64,000 nucleotides of DNA. Source: Ariolimax columbianus (taxonomy: Eukaryota; Mollusca; Gastropoda; Stylommatophora; Arionidae). Below, piece after piece: positions 1 through 11,569 of the stretch. A program made the position numbers and the translations under genes. Position 1 is the stretch's first letter, and every line of letters starts with the position of its first letter. The notes beneath the pieces are model-generated. The model did no database searches, was not told the DNA's origin, and was given only the letters and a program-made list of their open reading frames with translations. The stretch lies in assembly GCA_036924085.1 (NCBI GenBank), contig JAVGWX010000011.1, positions 31,928,386 to 31,992,385 of the forward strand, given 5' to 3'.

Positions 1-700
1 TCATAAACAGAAACAAAACAAAAGATAATGACCACCGATAAAACACAATGTCAACATACATTTACAGTGGGTGGTGAGGAAATAGATCAGGTCACACATT
101 TTGAATGTCTGGGCTCCAGAATTGACAAAAATTGTGACTGTTCGAAAGAAATCAGAAGAAGACTAGCTATGGCAATGCAGAGACTGAACAGCATGAATAA
201 ATTATGGCAGGACACCAACAAAACGATAAAAGTAAAAGTCTTGAGAGCCTGTGTTTTTCCTGTGGCAGCTTATGGCTGTGAAGCATGGACGATTACCAAA
301 ACTTCTAGACAAAGAATAGAATCCTTCGAGTCAAAATGTTACAGAAAGATCCTCAGAATACCGTGGACAGAAAAAAGAACAAATGTAGACATTCGGCAAA
401 AGTTGAGCATAGAGGAGAACTGGTTTATCAATTCCATTTTGGCTAGAAAATGCAAATACTTTGGTCACATCAAGAGACACAACGGTCTTGAGAGAACGGT
501 GATGGAAGGTATGGTGCCAGGCAAAAGAGGAAGGGGTAGACCAAGAAGACGATGTCACCAAGATATCCAGGAATGCCTGAGTATGACAGTGGCGGAAGCT
601 GGTGTTTTGGCAAGGGAACGAGTTTCTTTCAGATAGACTGTGATGGGAGCGACGTTCTACAAAGGACATGCTACATGATGAGGGTCATGAATGTTGTGGT
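1..700 (+). mobile_element. Family A LINE, 3' part (RT C-terminal region), cut by window start
   Basis: An open frame at 28-636 encodes the region downstream of the reverse transcriptase catalytic core of a non-LTR retrotransposon. It shows FECLGSRIDKN, AMAMQRLNS, AYGCEAWTITK, RKILRIPWT, FGHIKRHNGLERT and GKRGRGRPRRR, in the order usual for this LINE type. The frame is interrupted near 636: compared with the copy at 30078-30630 there is a base change making a stop and a 2-base insertion, after which DGSDVLQRTCYM continues in another frame. The catalytic RT and endonuclease domains lie before the window or are missing. The ATG at 28 is internal to the element and not a real start. The element ends near 690-700, and a minisatellite begins about 130 bases further on. 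The copy is dead but well preserved. Confidence 0.88.
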
Positions 701-828
701 TGAGTGTGGTAAGGTTTTAATTAGAATAACCGTAGGGCAAACAGTGGGATCTGCTACAACATGAAACGGAGATGACTGCGGGAAAAATAGCAGATAACTT
801 TATGCACATAAGGAGAAATGGTAATACA

Positions 829-1545
829 GAGACGATGCTGGACAGTTTGCCATGATGACATGACAATACAGACACGTTGCTGGACTGTTTACGATGGTGG
901 CATGACAAAACAGACCCGATGCTGGACAGTTTAACATGATGACATGACAATACAGACACGATTGCTGGAGAGTTTGCCATGATGACATGACAATACAGAC
1001 ACGTTGCTGGACTGTTTACGATGGTGGCATGGCAAAACAGACCCGATGCTGGACAGTTTAACATGATGACATGATAATACAGACACGATTGCTGGATAGT
1101 TTAACATGATGACATGACAATACAGACACGATTGCTGGACAGTTTAACATGATGACATGACAATACAGACACGATTGCTGGACAGTTTAACATGATGACA
1201 TGACAATACAGACACGATGCTGGACAGTTTAACATGATGACATGACAATACAGACACGATTGCTGGACAGTTTAACATGATGACATGACAATACTGACAC
1301 GATGCTGGACAGTTTAACATGATGAAATGACAATACAGACACGATGCTTGACAGTTTAACATGATGACATGACAATACTGACACGATGCTGGACAGTTTA
1401 ACATGATGAAATGACAATACAGACACGATGCTTGACAGTTTAACATGATGACATGACAATACAGACACGATGCATAACATTTCACCATGGTGACATGACA
1501 ATACAGACACGATGCTGGCGATGCTGGACAGTTTAACCTAGTGAC
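829..1545. repeat. Minisatellite, 42-43 bp unit, about 17 copies
   Basis: Direct tandem repeat whose unit contains ATGCTGGACAGTTTAAC followed by ATGATGACATGACAATACAG. Units alternate between 42 bp (gatgctgg) and 43 bp (gattgctgg). The first part has a three-unit super-period of 126 bp, in which a variant carrying gtttacgatggtggcatg recurs. The later part shows an 84-bp two-unit super-period marked by gatgaaatg. The Cys/His-rich minus-strand frames here are translations of the repeat and not a gene. Confidence 0.95.
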
Positions 1546-2577
1546 CTGACAATAAGTTCACTGATAAAATTCACCAACGGACAAGAAGTTTCCGAGATAT
1601 ATGATCACCAACACCAATTGTTAAGATAAATGAAAAAGAAGAACCACTGCAATTATATGTTTGCAGCTGTAGAGAGCTTGAGGAAAGCGAAAGACGAAAG
1701 ATTAAGTTAAAGAGTAACGAAAAGAACAAGGCCATAATTAACTCCAACATGAAAATCCTTACAAGCGATGGTACAGGACGAGAAGACTATCCATCATTAG
1801 TGGCAGCCGTAGTCACACGTGTGTAGGCCAGCAAATGCAGAGAGAGCATTGCCATTTCGGGGCACAAATATCGCACGTGCCACTAGATCCACATCATTCA
1901 CTCTGCTCACTCTGTTCAGGTGATACCTGACCTTTTGGCTCGAGCAAGCAGGCTCGCTTTCCCCTTGAAATCATATGGTAACATTCATCGCTATGACACC
2001 TGACTGGAATAGCTTGATCTTTCGTTCACAGTGAGAAGAAAGGAAGAACTACCGGCAAACTATAAAAGAAATTACAACACAAGCAGCCAGCTGAACAAGT
2101 TGAAAAACATTGTTTAATGGCAACGCTGAATTCAAACATAATCCTTTATTTTTTTAAATGCTTGGATGGAACAAAACATTGTTGTATGTACATTTTAAAT
2201 GTTCCGAAGAGAAATAAATGATAGTACTATATCAACAACAGTGCATAAGGAAAACAGTTAAACGATGCTGTTAAACAAGATAGTTGATAATAACACAAAC
2301 ACGTATGGCTCAGTTACGCACCGAAATACATACAAAACTAAAGCTGCGTTCCGACCATAAGGTCTTTATCTCAAAGAACAGCACACATACACATTATATC
2401 AACAATTAACATAGACTTTACGTAAAATATGAGTATTCGTTACAAAAAAAGTGGACAGGAATATGAGCACAATTATAATCAAAGCGGGAAAGTCTTGGCA
2501 GAGTGTTACGTAAAGCTAAGCCAGATATGTTGATTTAAAAAAAAAATTAAAAAAAAATTACAATAATTCAATTCAGT
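1546..2577. other. Unassigned intergenic DNA
   Basis: I see no coding region, RNA gene or recognisable element. The sequence is AT-rich in its second half, with short A and T runs near 2530-2560. It ends at the pentanucleotide tail of the RTE element. Confidence 0.5.
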
Positions 2578-3940
2578 TCAGTTCATCCCGTAACCCATCA
2601 GGTCGTTGGGGCACACTTGAAGGCACTCCCAAAATTCCCCGTCATTTTTCTCTGTCTGCCGCCGCCTGTCCTATCTCACCTGGACGAAGGCTTGACCACT
2701 CAGTGACGCTTGGATGCCCTCGCCCTCTCTGTCCCGGTACGGAACCAAAGAGTATCTCTCTGTCGTATTTCTACGTTCGTGACACGATCTTTATATGTAA
2801 CATTTAGGAGTTTTCTATAGCACCTCATTTCCATTGCATGTATTCTCCCCTGGATATCTGTTGTAATGGTCCAGGTCTTGCAGGCATACAGAAATATTCA
2901 GATCACCAAAAAGTGCATTAGTCTAACTTTTATGCAGAGGGCGAGTCCCTTGTCTTGCCATATAGGTTTCAGCCGAGTCAGAAACGTTTTACCACCTCAA
3001 GTTCCTGCCCATTTGCCTCAATTATAGCTATGTTATTGGCCATGAGCTTTGCTTTATCTGCATTTATTTCCATACCAAAAACTCAGGGCCGCTCTATCTA
3101 ATCTACCAATCAACTCCTGGAGTTCCCTTTCTGTGCCTGCTACTACATCAATATCATCTGCAAATCGGAAGTTTGTGATAAGCCTGTCACCTATTTTAAC
3201 CTTGTCAACATGTCCTTCTAAGGTCGTCTCCATTATTTTCTCCAAGAATATATCGAAGAGTGTTGGGGAGAGTATACATCCCTGTCTCACACACACCGTC
3301 GTGGGGGACAAATCGCCTAGCGTTCCCTCTACCGAGACTGGGCTTGTCCTCTGCACATAAAGGTTTGCAATTACCCTCACAATATTACTTTTGAACTTAT
3401 AATTCTTCCTTGTTGACCATAAATCCGCATGCCACAATCTGTCAAACACCTTTCTAAAGTAAAATAAAGGCATGATAAAGTTGTTGTTGATACTCTGAGT
3501 ACTTCTCATTCATTAGCCGAAGATTAAATATCTGCTCGATGGTACTCCTTCCCGCTTGTTCTTCAGCAATGATATTCTCTGCCTATAGTTTCAGTCTGTT
3601 AAGTATTATTCTCAAGAGAACGATTGTTCGATAGTTCTGACATATATTTAGGTTTCCTGATTGAGGCAGTGGTATAATTACTGATTTTGTCCAGCTGGTG
3701 AGCCACTCTCCTGTCTGCCAAATTCTGTTACAGATGTATGTCAGGGTATTAATTGTTGCCTCACCTCCCACTTGTAGGAGCTCTGCTGGGATATTATCCA
3801 CACCTACAGTATTCCCTCTCTTCGGCATTTTCACGGCTTCATTTACTTCTTCCCTTGTTATCATTTGATTTTCCTCTAACGGACTCACTTCAGGAGACAT
3901 TGAAATTTGTGAGTCACCACGACCACCATGCTTATATAGC
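2578..3940 (-). mobile_element. RTE-type LINE, reverse transcriptase to 3' end
   Basis: Reading on the minus strand, the RT fingers come first: GVDNIPAELLQVGGEATIN, CNRIWQTGEWLTSWTKS and CQNYRTI. Then follow the palm piece KVFDRLWH, the motif VRQGCILSPTLFDIFLEKI and the catalytic FADDIDVV. A C-terminal part follows (IFLYACKTWTI, RIHAMEMRCYRKLLN) and the element ends near 2590 with the CPND...GYGMN tail motif. The end is a short run of TGAACTGAAC-type pentamers. Frames are broken near 3050, 3500-3580 and 2890. The 5' end near 3940 abuts an inverted piece of the same element (3945-4186). The FADD aspartates are intact, but the reading frame is not continuous, so it is a pseudogene. Confidence 0.9.
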
Positions 3941-3944
3941 AATA

Positions 3945-4186
3945 TAGAGAGATAAATGGAAACATAAAGGCGAAGATGAAACAAGCCAAGGTGGAATGGA
4001 TAACGACTTAGTGTGCAAATATCGAACAAAATCTAGGAATAAATTATGCCTAGAAGGCATATAAAATATTCAAGGACTTAGTAAGGCCTGTACAAAGTCG
4101 AAATACAACGATCCAGGACAAGAGTGGAAAATGTCTCACAGAAGCTCAAGACATTCGTGAGCGCTGGACAGAGTACTGTTCGGAAC
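3945..4186 (+). mobile_element. Inverted 5' segment of the adjacent RTE LINE
   Basis: On the plus strand this encodes, with frameshifts, KMKQAKVEWI, NIEQNLGIN, KAYKIFKDLVRP, TTIQDKSGKCLTEAQDI and RERWTEYCSE. This is the linker directly upstream of the RT domain in this LINE family. The neighbouring minus-strand element starts with LLYKHGGRGDSQI, the text that should follow WTEYCSE in an uninterrupted element. The two pieces are therefore consecutive parts of one element, head-to-head, with the 5' part inverted. Confidence 0.8.
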
Positions 4187-5475
4187 AATAATTTAAAAAA
4201 ATAAAAATGGAAGAAACACATATACTTTATAAAAATGGTAATTTAAAAAAAAATGTTTGTGAAATCATATTGATCATTTCTTGTGAAACTGACTCGTATA
4301 CCGTGATTATTATTTCTCACACAATCCGAGCTACATTTGCCTTCATTCTGGCAAATGACATCGCAGATGTTGTGTCCAGTCTATTGTACAGGCATACCCC
4401 AAGTCTTTTCACAGGCTAGTGGTCAGAGAACCGACGAAAGTCGAAGTATAGCTTTTAATTAGCTTACAAACGCATTGGCGTTAGCAAAAAAAAAACATAA
4501 ACACGAACTATATAACATTTGTGAATGCGTACACCATCAAAATAAACAGAAATAAACATCAGAATAAATAAAACACGGTCGCAACTGAGCATTAGATAAA
4601 TAAAATGGTGCCTTACAATTTTTCTTCAGTTTTCAGACGAATGGTGAATGATGCGGTAATCTATGCAGACAAGGCAAAACATGGATCGGCAAGTCACGTG
4701 TTACAACGAAACAATAACCGATGGAGCACGGCGACAGCAATCTAGTACCCTCCGAGGCAAAAACAAAGATCAAGGGGGGAGACCTCGAATGCATTGGTCA
4801 GACTCCCTTGCTGTCCGCAACAACATACAGCACGTCTCTGGTGGAATGTTTACCACACATTGGTAGCCCAAGACAGGGTAAGCGGGAGACGAAATGGTGA
4901 CCTGCAGCAACGCTGAGAAACGGGTCATCAAGATCATTACGATCAAGATACACAGATTAATGTCGGCCAAAGACAGTTGTGTCGAACAGAAAGGTGTAAA
5001 TATCGCAATCAAGCTGTAAACTAGCGACACAAGGCATTCCGTTCTGCGGACTGCATCCTGCTACTTGCAACGAACTGTTCAGGGCTTTTTAGCGAGAGAT
5101 TGAGAACGAACGCAGAAGAAGAATGAGAAGAAGAAGAAGAATAAGAAGAAGAAAACAAAAGAAGCGATTAATGTATACAGTATGTATATTTATTAATGTT
5201 AGTAATTAAGGTGGATTCTAGAAGTAGAAGACCCGATGGAGAAAATTGAAGAACTGATGCTCATAAAAGATCTAACAGGGACTGGTGTTGATATTTCCAA
5301 ATGTCAAGCGTTAGGGATGACTGAAGTTGGTTGCTTCTTGAAATAGAAGAGCAAGAACTTACTGATGGCTTCTTGATTTTCGTAAGAAGTTCTTTGTAAC
5401 AGGCTATTTGGTGTTCTAGCTGACGATTAACTTTAGAACGTGTGTCGAAGTTAGGATCCTTTCTCAATATATAAT
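4187..5475. other. Mostly unassigned DNA with a possible LINE C-terminal scrap
   Basis: Around 4660-4870 the plus strand reads RGKNKDQGGRPRMHWSDSL, which resembles the Gly-Arg-Pro-Arg-rich tail seen near the C-terminus of many LINEs. The match is short and I cannot assign a family. A GAA-rich simple repeat lies at 5106-5155. The rest shows nothing recognisable. Confidence 0.3.
5106..5155. repeat. Interrupted (GAA)n microsatellite
   Basis: AGAAGAAGAATGAGAAGAAG-type run preceded by gaacgc. It may be the simple-repeat 3' tail of a plus-strand LINE whose body is the scrap near 4660-4870. The J-family copies at 42480 and 60719 end in the same kind of tail. Confidence 0.7.
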
Positions 5476-5479
5476 TGAT

Positions 5480-6850
5480 TGATTGATTGACAAGCACCCT
5501 GTCAGTCTCCAGAGACAATGGACCACGCTAGAGAGGGGACAGTCAGTTGTTCACCTAGCTGTCGCCGCAAACGTTTGTAGTCTGCATCTTGTCTTCCCCT
5601 GCCTGCAGACCAACACACACAGTCTGCCGTCAGTCGGGTCTGTCCTTGGCAAGTTTCTCCCTATTGTAGGTGTTTAAATTCAACGCCTTCAGGTCACGTT
5701 TGCAAACATCTTTGTAGTGGAGGAAGAATCTACCTTTTTTCACGCTTGCCCAAGGTCAGCTCTCCGTAAATGATATATTTTGGTATTCGCCCATCCTCCA
5801 ATCTGCACACGTGACTAAGCCATCGCAAGCGGTGCTGGTGGAGGATCGTAACTAAGCTGACAATTTTTGCACGGTATAACACTTCGTTGTTAGTCACTTC
5901 GTCACTTCATGAAATTTCAAGTATGCGTATATTTCAAGGCAGCGCGTATGAAAAGCATTTAGTTTGTTTTCTTGTGAGGCATAGAGAATCCATGTTTTGC
6001 TGCCATAGAGCAGGGTACTAATCACACACGATCTGTACCCAGCAACCTCTGTAGAGATGGTCAGCATGTTGTTATTCCACACTCTCTGTGAGAGCCTCGC
6101 AAGTACTGATGAGGACCTTCCTAATCGTTTCTGCAGCTCTGCGTCCAGTGAAAGGTTGTCGGTGATGATAGATCCGAGGTAGTTGAATTGATTTACTACC
6201 TCCAGATTTTTAGTATTTAAGGCAATGTCTAAAGGATCTGTACCCTGAGTGATCACTTTCATCTTTTGTACGCTGATGGTTAGTCCAAACAGATCATGGG
6301 ATTTTACCAACCTATTAATGAGGATCTGTAATTCGGCTTCGGTGTGGGCGACCAGGGCAGCATCGTCTGCGAAGAGCATATCTCGAATGACCGTCTCCCT
6401 TCTCTTACTTTTTGTTCACAGTCTAGTTAGATTGAAAAGTCTTCCATCTGACCTAATATGCAGAAAGATCCCCCTCTGTGGCAGTTCCAAAGGCGTGTCT
6501 AAGCACGATGGCGAAGAAAATGCCGAATAGAGTCGGAGCCAGGACACAACCTTGTCCAACTCCGCTGTTAATGTCGAAAGCCTCCGATTCCTGACCGTCA
6601 TGCAGCACTGTACCTTTCATGCCCCGATGAAAGACCTAATCATGCTCAGTAGTTTAGGTGGGCAGCCAACTTTAGACAATACTTTAAAAAGACCCTCTCT
6701 GTTTACCAGGTCGAATGTCTTGGTGCGGTCAATGAAGGCAAGAAATAGTGTTCTATGTTGTTCTCTGCATTTCTCTTGCAATTGTCTCAGTGAAAAGACC
6801 ATTTCAACGGTTGACCTTTCTGCGCAAAAGGTCCACAGTTAATATACAAC
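5480..6850 (-). mobile_element. Family F LINE, RT and C-terminal region
   Basis: Minus-strand coding remnants in order are: RT start VFSLRQLQEKCREQ, FLAFIDRTKTFDLVNREGL (palm A, one Asp present), VGCPPKLLSMIRSF, RSDGRLFNLTRL, the catalytic block MLFADDAALVAHTEAE (6320-6380), VVNQFNYLGSIITDNLSLD, RVWNNNMLT, TLLYGSKTWILYASQENKLN and LEDGRIPKYIIYGEL. Frame changes occur near 6600, 6400 and 5890. The C-terminal tail fades out near 5480. The endonuclease half is absent at the 5' end (6850), so the copy is 5'-truncated. Many of the minus-strand LINEs in the window are relatives. Confidence 0.9.
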
Positions 6851-8600
6851 TACGTTCTCAATTTTAACGATTCCAACTGGCAGTTATTTTATGATCATCT
6901 CCTTAGTTACGAATAGTATGAATATATATATTTTAATCACATATATCTATAGTATTAATATGTTTAATCACAACTATAACCTATTCAATAACGACACATT
7001 AAAATAATGGTGCAAACAGAACGGCTTCTTCTTAAAGAATGAATGACGTAAGAAACACTTGCTACGATTATAAAATAACGACAAAAGTGTAAAAGTGCTT
7101 ACAATTTATAGCTAAGGAAAGAACGAAGAGACGAAACTCGAAGAGTCGAGTTACACATGTAATTATTGTGGTCAGTTAGACCTTTTAATTTTGTATTTGT
7201 CCCCGATGAAGGTTTTATGGCCTAGGTTTCGTTTCGTTTCAGTTTCAGTTGGGTAACTGAACTTTATGTGTTTATGTTATTATGAACTTTTCGCAGTTTC
7301 GAATTGTTGTTACAACAAGAAATAAAACTACAATCCTTCGTAAATAGTACCTGGAATATGTAGAGGTGACATTGCCAGATTGGAATGCATGTAAGTAAAA
7401 TAATGCTAAGACCAGTCAAGCCTAGCGGGTTTGGAATGGAATCATGGAGCGTAGCTATTACTTGCACACCCTGACTGCAGATCTGATCAATCTCGTATAC
7501 AATTTCTAGATGCAGTAAGAAGCTGATACTTGTGGCCCAGAGTACGACAGCAACCAATGTAACTTGAGATTTAGTTAGTAATAAAACAATATAAGCAGAC
7601 ACACTCTATTTGAACCCACATGCCAAAGAACAATGCTTTTACCCACATGCCGACCAACAGTGTAAGTAGAATGTCGGGCATCGGGAGACATTTCGTTGAA
7701 AATAGGAATCTGTATAAGAGTGAATGTTTGAATGTAGTGGTTTTATAGAACCTAGTCAGTATTTGACGTACTTATTACATACTCGTATTTTTCACAGTGT
7801 GAACCAGGATATGCTGGTCAATGCAAGAACGTTGCTTTCACATGCGACTAACATGTGTGAGCAAGAAGTTGTCAGAAACTCAACACAGACAAGTTTTTGA
7901 CACCTTTACTTAGCAATATTTCGTCGCAGAGCCATTTAACTATTACATGTTGAAGAATCACCAGCACTTAACAAATGATGCTCATCGTTCATGGCATCTG
8001 TGAACAGAAAAAACGTGCTAGGTTGGTTACAGCTTTAGAGGGCTTCCGCGAGAAAAGTGAGTACAAAAAAGTAGAACGTCACGTCTTATATTCCCTCTAC
8101 TTGCCTCGTTTTGACTTGTTTACCTTCCAAGCTTTCAGCAGAAATTCGTCGACGGAGAGCGCTGAAAGCTATTTGAAGAGATTGCAGATAATGGATTTGT
8201 TCGTCACGTCCAAACTGCATGATCACAAATAGCATTCGGAAACGCTTTAAAGACGGACGGATTTAACAGTATTAACAAAAATGTGAAAACAAATTATGGT
8301 TTCCACTGACGAGTAAGCAAATCTTCCAAAATGACAGTCGCACTGGCACATCATTTATTGCTATTGTCCTCCGTGTCTTACTTTATGTTCTATATATTGG
8401 CCTGCAGTAGAAGGTACTTATTTGGTCCGTTCACTTTTGGATAGTGGCCTAACCGTGTATTTGTACGAGTATGTCACTAGGCATTACAAGCAAGATGCAG
8501 TTACAGTCTGTATTATTACAATAAACCCTCGATACCCGTTGTTTTTGCCATGTCTCATGTTTGTTCTGTCGCAAACGATGTACCACCACTATTTCAGCTT
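6851..8600. other. Unassigned AT-rich DNA
   Basis: No transposon coding motif was found. The stretch contains the exon-like open segment at 7351-7562 (listed separately) and an 85-codon plus-strand frame at 7975-8232 with no recognisable motif. Otherwise I see nothing supported. Confidence 0.4.
7351..7562 (-). other. Exon-like hydrophobic open segment (speculative)
   Basis: On the minus strand a 212-bp open segment is preceded by a TTACTAAC branch-point-like motif and TCTCAAG acceptor, and followed by TTCCAG/GTACTA, a plausible donor. The predicted peptide has two hydrophobic stretches, roughly VTLVAVVLWATSISFLL and LGLTGLSIILLTCIP, separated by a polar loop. This would fit a membrane protein exon. 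I do not recognise the family, no neighbouring exon is visible, and chance occurrence in AT-rich DNA is quite possible. Confidence 0.15.
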
Positions 8601-8848
8601 CCGTGGCGACGCAAACTTGTGTTAATTTGTGCATACAATTTAACATCATGACATGTGTATCTATCAAGACACAAACCTGCGTCTACAATTTACCATCACG
8701 ATTATAGTATGTCAAGTGACAAACCTGCGTCTACAATTTACCATCACGATTATAGTATGTCAAGTGACAAACCTGCGTCTACAATTTACCATCACGATTA
8801 TAGTATGTCAAGTGACAAACCTGCGTCTACAATTTACCACAACGATTT
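8601..8848. repeat. 48-bp tandem repeat
   Basis: From 8671 there are about 3.7 nearly identical copies of a 48-bp unit containing CCTGCGTCTACAATTTACC and CGATTATAGTATGTCAAGTG. A diverged copy precedes them from about 8605. Because 48 is a multiple of three, several frames stay open through the array; they are not genes. Confidence 0.92.
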
Positions 8849-8878
8849 TTGAGTCTGTCGTTTCCCTAACTCGCTTTT

Positions 8879-8956
8879 ACGATCGACTACCACCTTTCAC
8901 GATCGACTACCACCTTTCACGATCGACTACCACCTTTTACGATCGACTACCACCTT
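8879..8956. repeat. 20-bp tandem repeat, 4 copies
   Basis: ACGATCGACTACCACCTTTC is repeated four times with one base change (cttttac for ctttcac). It lies 30 bases after the 48-bp array. Confidence 0.93.
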
Positions 8957-9349
8957 GTCTGTATTCATTGTCGGGGCTGACACAACCTTCATTTGACATG
9001 TTAAGTTTCGACTTACCTACTTAGACGGTATCTTCTACTGTGGGGTGTAGAATCTTCTACCTTACCTACTTAGATGCTCCTTTGACAAAGCCACTAGTTT
9101 GCTCTTATAAAAACACATAAAACAGCAGATCAAGTATGCGAGGGTCGAGCTTTCGAGATCAAGTCGTATTGTCTGATTACAGACCTTATATCTTCTTGTT
9201 ATTTGGATTAGCATCCTTAGATGTCTCTTTTCTGACGCTTAGAGCTGGCTTTTACGAATTGTTGTCGTTGCCCATGATTGGCATCTATAAGTCAAAATTG
9301 GTACATAGGTGGTATGGATACAGCAATCTTAGTTTTCTTACTTATTTTT

Positions 9350-11530
9350 CTTTTCCGGAGGAATCCTTCTTTTATGGCATGAAACGATTTACCAGTTGCT
9401 GCCGCATCTTACAGTTAACTCTTCTCTCTAGACTATCACGGTTTTTGTTTTTGAACTGATGATGAATCCTCTCTTTCCCAGCTCCTCTTTCACCATTTGA
9501 AGGTTGTTCCGGAGTGGGGCCTCTAGTAATCAGGATATCATCATCGGCACAAATCAATCCGATCTACAGAGATATGGTAATATCATGTTGCCATGCCTTA
9601 CGCACTGGTGGTATTGAACTCCTTTGATGTTTGGTTCCTTGTCCCGATGTAGTTTCTGTAGGTCTTATAGAATGTCAGAAAACAGCAGATCAAGGGTGCT
9701 GGGATGTTCTTCCTTTCCAGAGTCCCAGAGTCTGCCTCATGGAATGTTAGGGAATATATTATCCAGGTCCAAGCACCACAGGTGTATTTTATTCTCATAT
9801 TCAAGAGCTTTTCTACTGTTGTCTGAATGTGAAGATGCGATCTTGAGTACTTGGGTTGGCTCTAAAATCACACTGTACTTTGCCGAAATGGGACTTAGCC
9901 ATATGTCTTAGTCTCTGCTCCTGTATTATATAGTAAGCGTGTCTTGGGACACTAAAGAGGGATATGTCTCAATGGTTGTCGCAATGTTGGTTGAAACTTT
10001 TTTTGACAATTGGTATAAAGATGGTTATCTCCCCAGCCGCTGGTATAGTCTTGTGGTGCCAGGCTGCACTGAGAGAAATCAGAAATAACAGTTCTCACGT
10101 ACGTGACCATTTCTGATGTTATACCATCATGTACAGCTGCTTTGACTATCTCTATCTCCCCCAATGATGCCTTCAGCTCTTTTATTGTGATGTTTTTCCC
10201 GTCATTGATTTCTTCCCCTATATTATAGTCTGTCTTACCTGGAATTTGGTCTTTCTCTTTGCAGATGAATAATATTTCCATCTATCCATTATCTCCCCCA
10301 GGGTGTTGGAGAAAGCACCTTCTTTAGCTCTAACCTGTAATCCTAGTATTTAATCAGGCAATGGAACTGCCTGAGACCAGATAGATAGATGGTGTTTAAA
10401 CTCAATGTGGTCTTAGGCCTTGTAGGGACATCTCATTGGTGGACGCCCGTGTGAGTGTTAAAAGTTGTAGTGTCGTCAAGACGCCACCTTTTTGTGACCA
10501 TCTGTTGTCGGGCATTCTTTGTAGGCTTCATTACTCTTGACTCCAACACCCTCTTGTGTTGCTATTGTCTTGAGTGTAGTTTTTTTAAAATCTTAACAAG
10601 AAAGCTTTTAGATCATCGAGTGACTTTCCTGCACTTCCCACTGTTGTCGATATAAGCCTATGGTATCTGATTTTAACCTGTGGTTATCTTAGCTTGTAGG
10701 CGTTAATTCTTGCTTCTAATTCTCTGGTGTTTAGTTTTTTACTTGATTCTGGATGTTGTTTTGATGACGCTACTCTTTCGGTTGATCTGTCTTAAGTCAC
10801 GATATTGTAATTGTTTCCGATTGCAAGTCATCTCCAGACGCTGACATATCTCCCATACATAAATAACTCTTAAGTTACGATGGCACAATCAATGGTGGAT
10901 GTATCTGTCTTTGTCAGTTCACATTGAGTGTTTGTATGTATGTAAGCGTTATGGGGGAACTTTGTGTTTGCGATGACCAAGTTCTGCTAGCTGCAGAAGC
11001 TCAGTAGGTGCCTGCCATTGTCATTTAAAACATCTTCGCCGTATTTCCCAATCACTCCATCCCATCTAAAATTATATTTGTCAACTCTGGCATTGAAATC
11101 TCCAAGACGGATAATTTCGTCCTAATATTCGACCACTGATTTTTCAAGCAGTAAAATAACTCGTCTTTGCCACCTCATTCGGTGCATTACGGGGACGGCG
11201 TGGGCTAGTGATTAAGTGACACGGCTCTCAATCAGAAAGTGCTGGGTTCGATCCCCATCACAGCACCGTCCGTTACCCCGGGGAAGCAAACCCTTAGAAA
11301 ATGCAGGAAGAAGCGGACCCTTACATAAAAATGCATGCTGAAGTAGGATGCATTGGGCCGTCAGGCGTAAAATGAAAACCCTAGTGCAACGCACACCGCT
11401 ATTCTTGGGGAATAGAGAATAAGGCGAACGAAAAAAAAAAAAAAATTCGGTGCATTAACAATCACGATGTTGACTAACTTCGTCTCTGAGACGCAAATTA
11501 CGGACAACAATGTTTTGGAAATTAAATATT
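9350..11530 (-). mobile_element. LINE with endonuclease and RT remnants, split by a SINE
   Basis: Read on the minus strand from 11530, the apurinic-type endonuclease domain shows NIVIVNAPNEVAK, then (after the SINE) IIRLGDFNARVDKYNF, VIGKYGEDVLNDNGRHLLS, NLVIANTKFPHNAYIH and STIDCAIV. The RT region follows with ELKASLGEIE, HDGITSEMV, FRANPSTQDRIFTFRQ and a degenerate active site CADDDILITRG near 9540. The frame is broken repeatedly. GDFN is the usual endonuclease Asp-Asn motif. A tRNA-derived SINE sits in the endonuclease part (11190-11444) with a target duplication, so this LINE is older than that SINE. Confidence 0.82.
11190..11444 (+). mobile_element. tRNA-derived SINE, full insertion with 13-bp target duplication
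   Basis: The head has a Pol III A-box-like GGGCTAGTGATTAAGTG (about 11202-11218) and a perfect B box GGTTCGATCCC (11245-11255). A tRNA-unrelated body follows and the element ends in an A run (11431-11445). It is flanked by ATTCGGTGCATTA at 11177-11189 and again at 11445-11457, a target-site duplication. The second copy at 27660-27905 belongs to the same family. It is not a tRNA gene, because the head does not continue into a proper acceptor stem. Transcription would be by RNA polymerase III from the internal boxes. Confidence 0.93.
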
Positions 11531-11569
11531 AGAAGTATAAAACTGATTTCTGGCAATCATCAGCATCAT

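Noticed and set aside
7975..8232. 85-codon plus frame
   Set aside because: No recognisable motif, no splice or promoter context; chance frame.
9136..9459. 107-codon plus frame with hydrophobic stretches
   Set aside because: Its end overlaps the minus-strand LINE, and the composition is as expected for AT-rich DNA read in frame. No family is recognised.
11200..11260. tRNA gene at the Pol III boxes
   Set aside because: A and B boxes are present, but no acceptor stem or full cloverleaf can be formed. The unit has an A-rich tail and target duplication, so it is a SINE. The same applies to 27660 and 20189.
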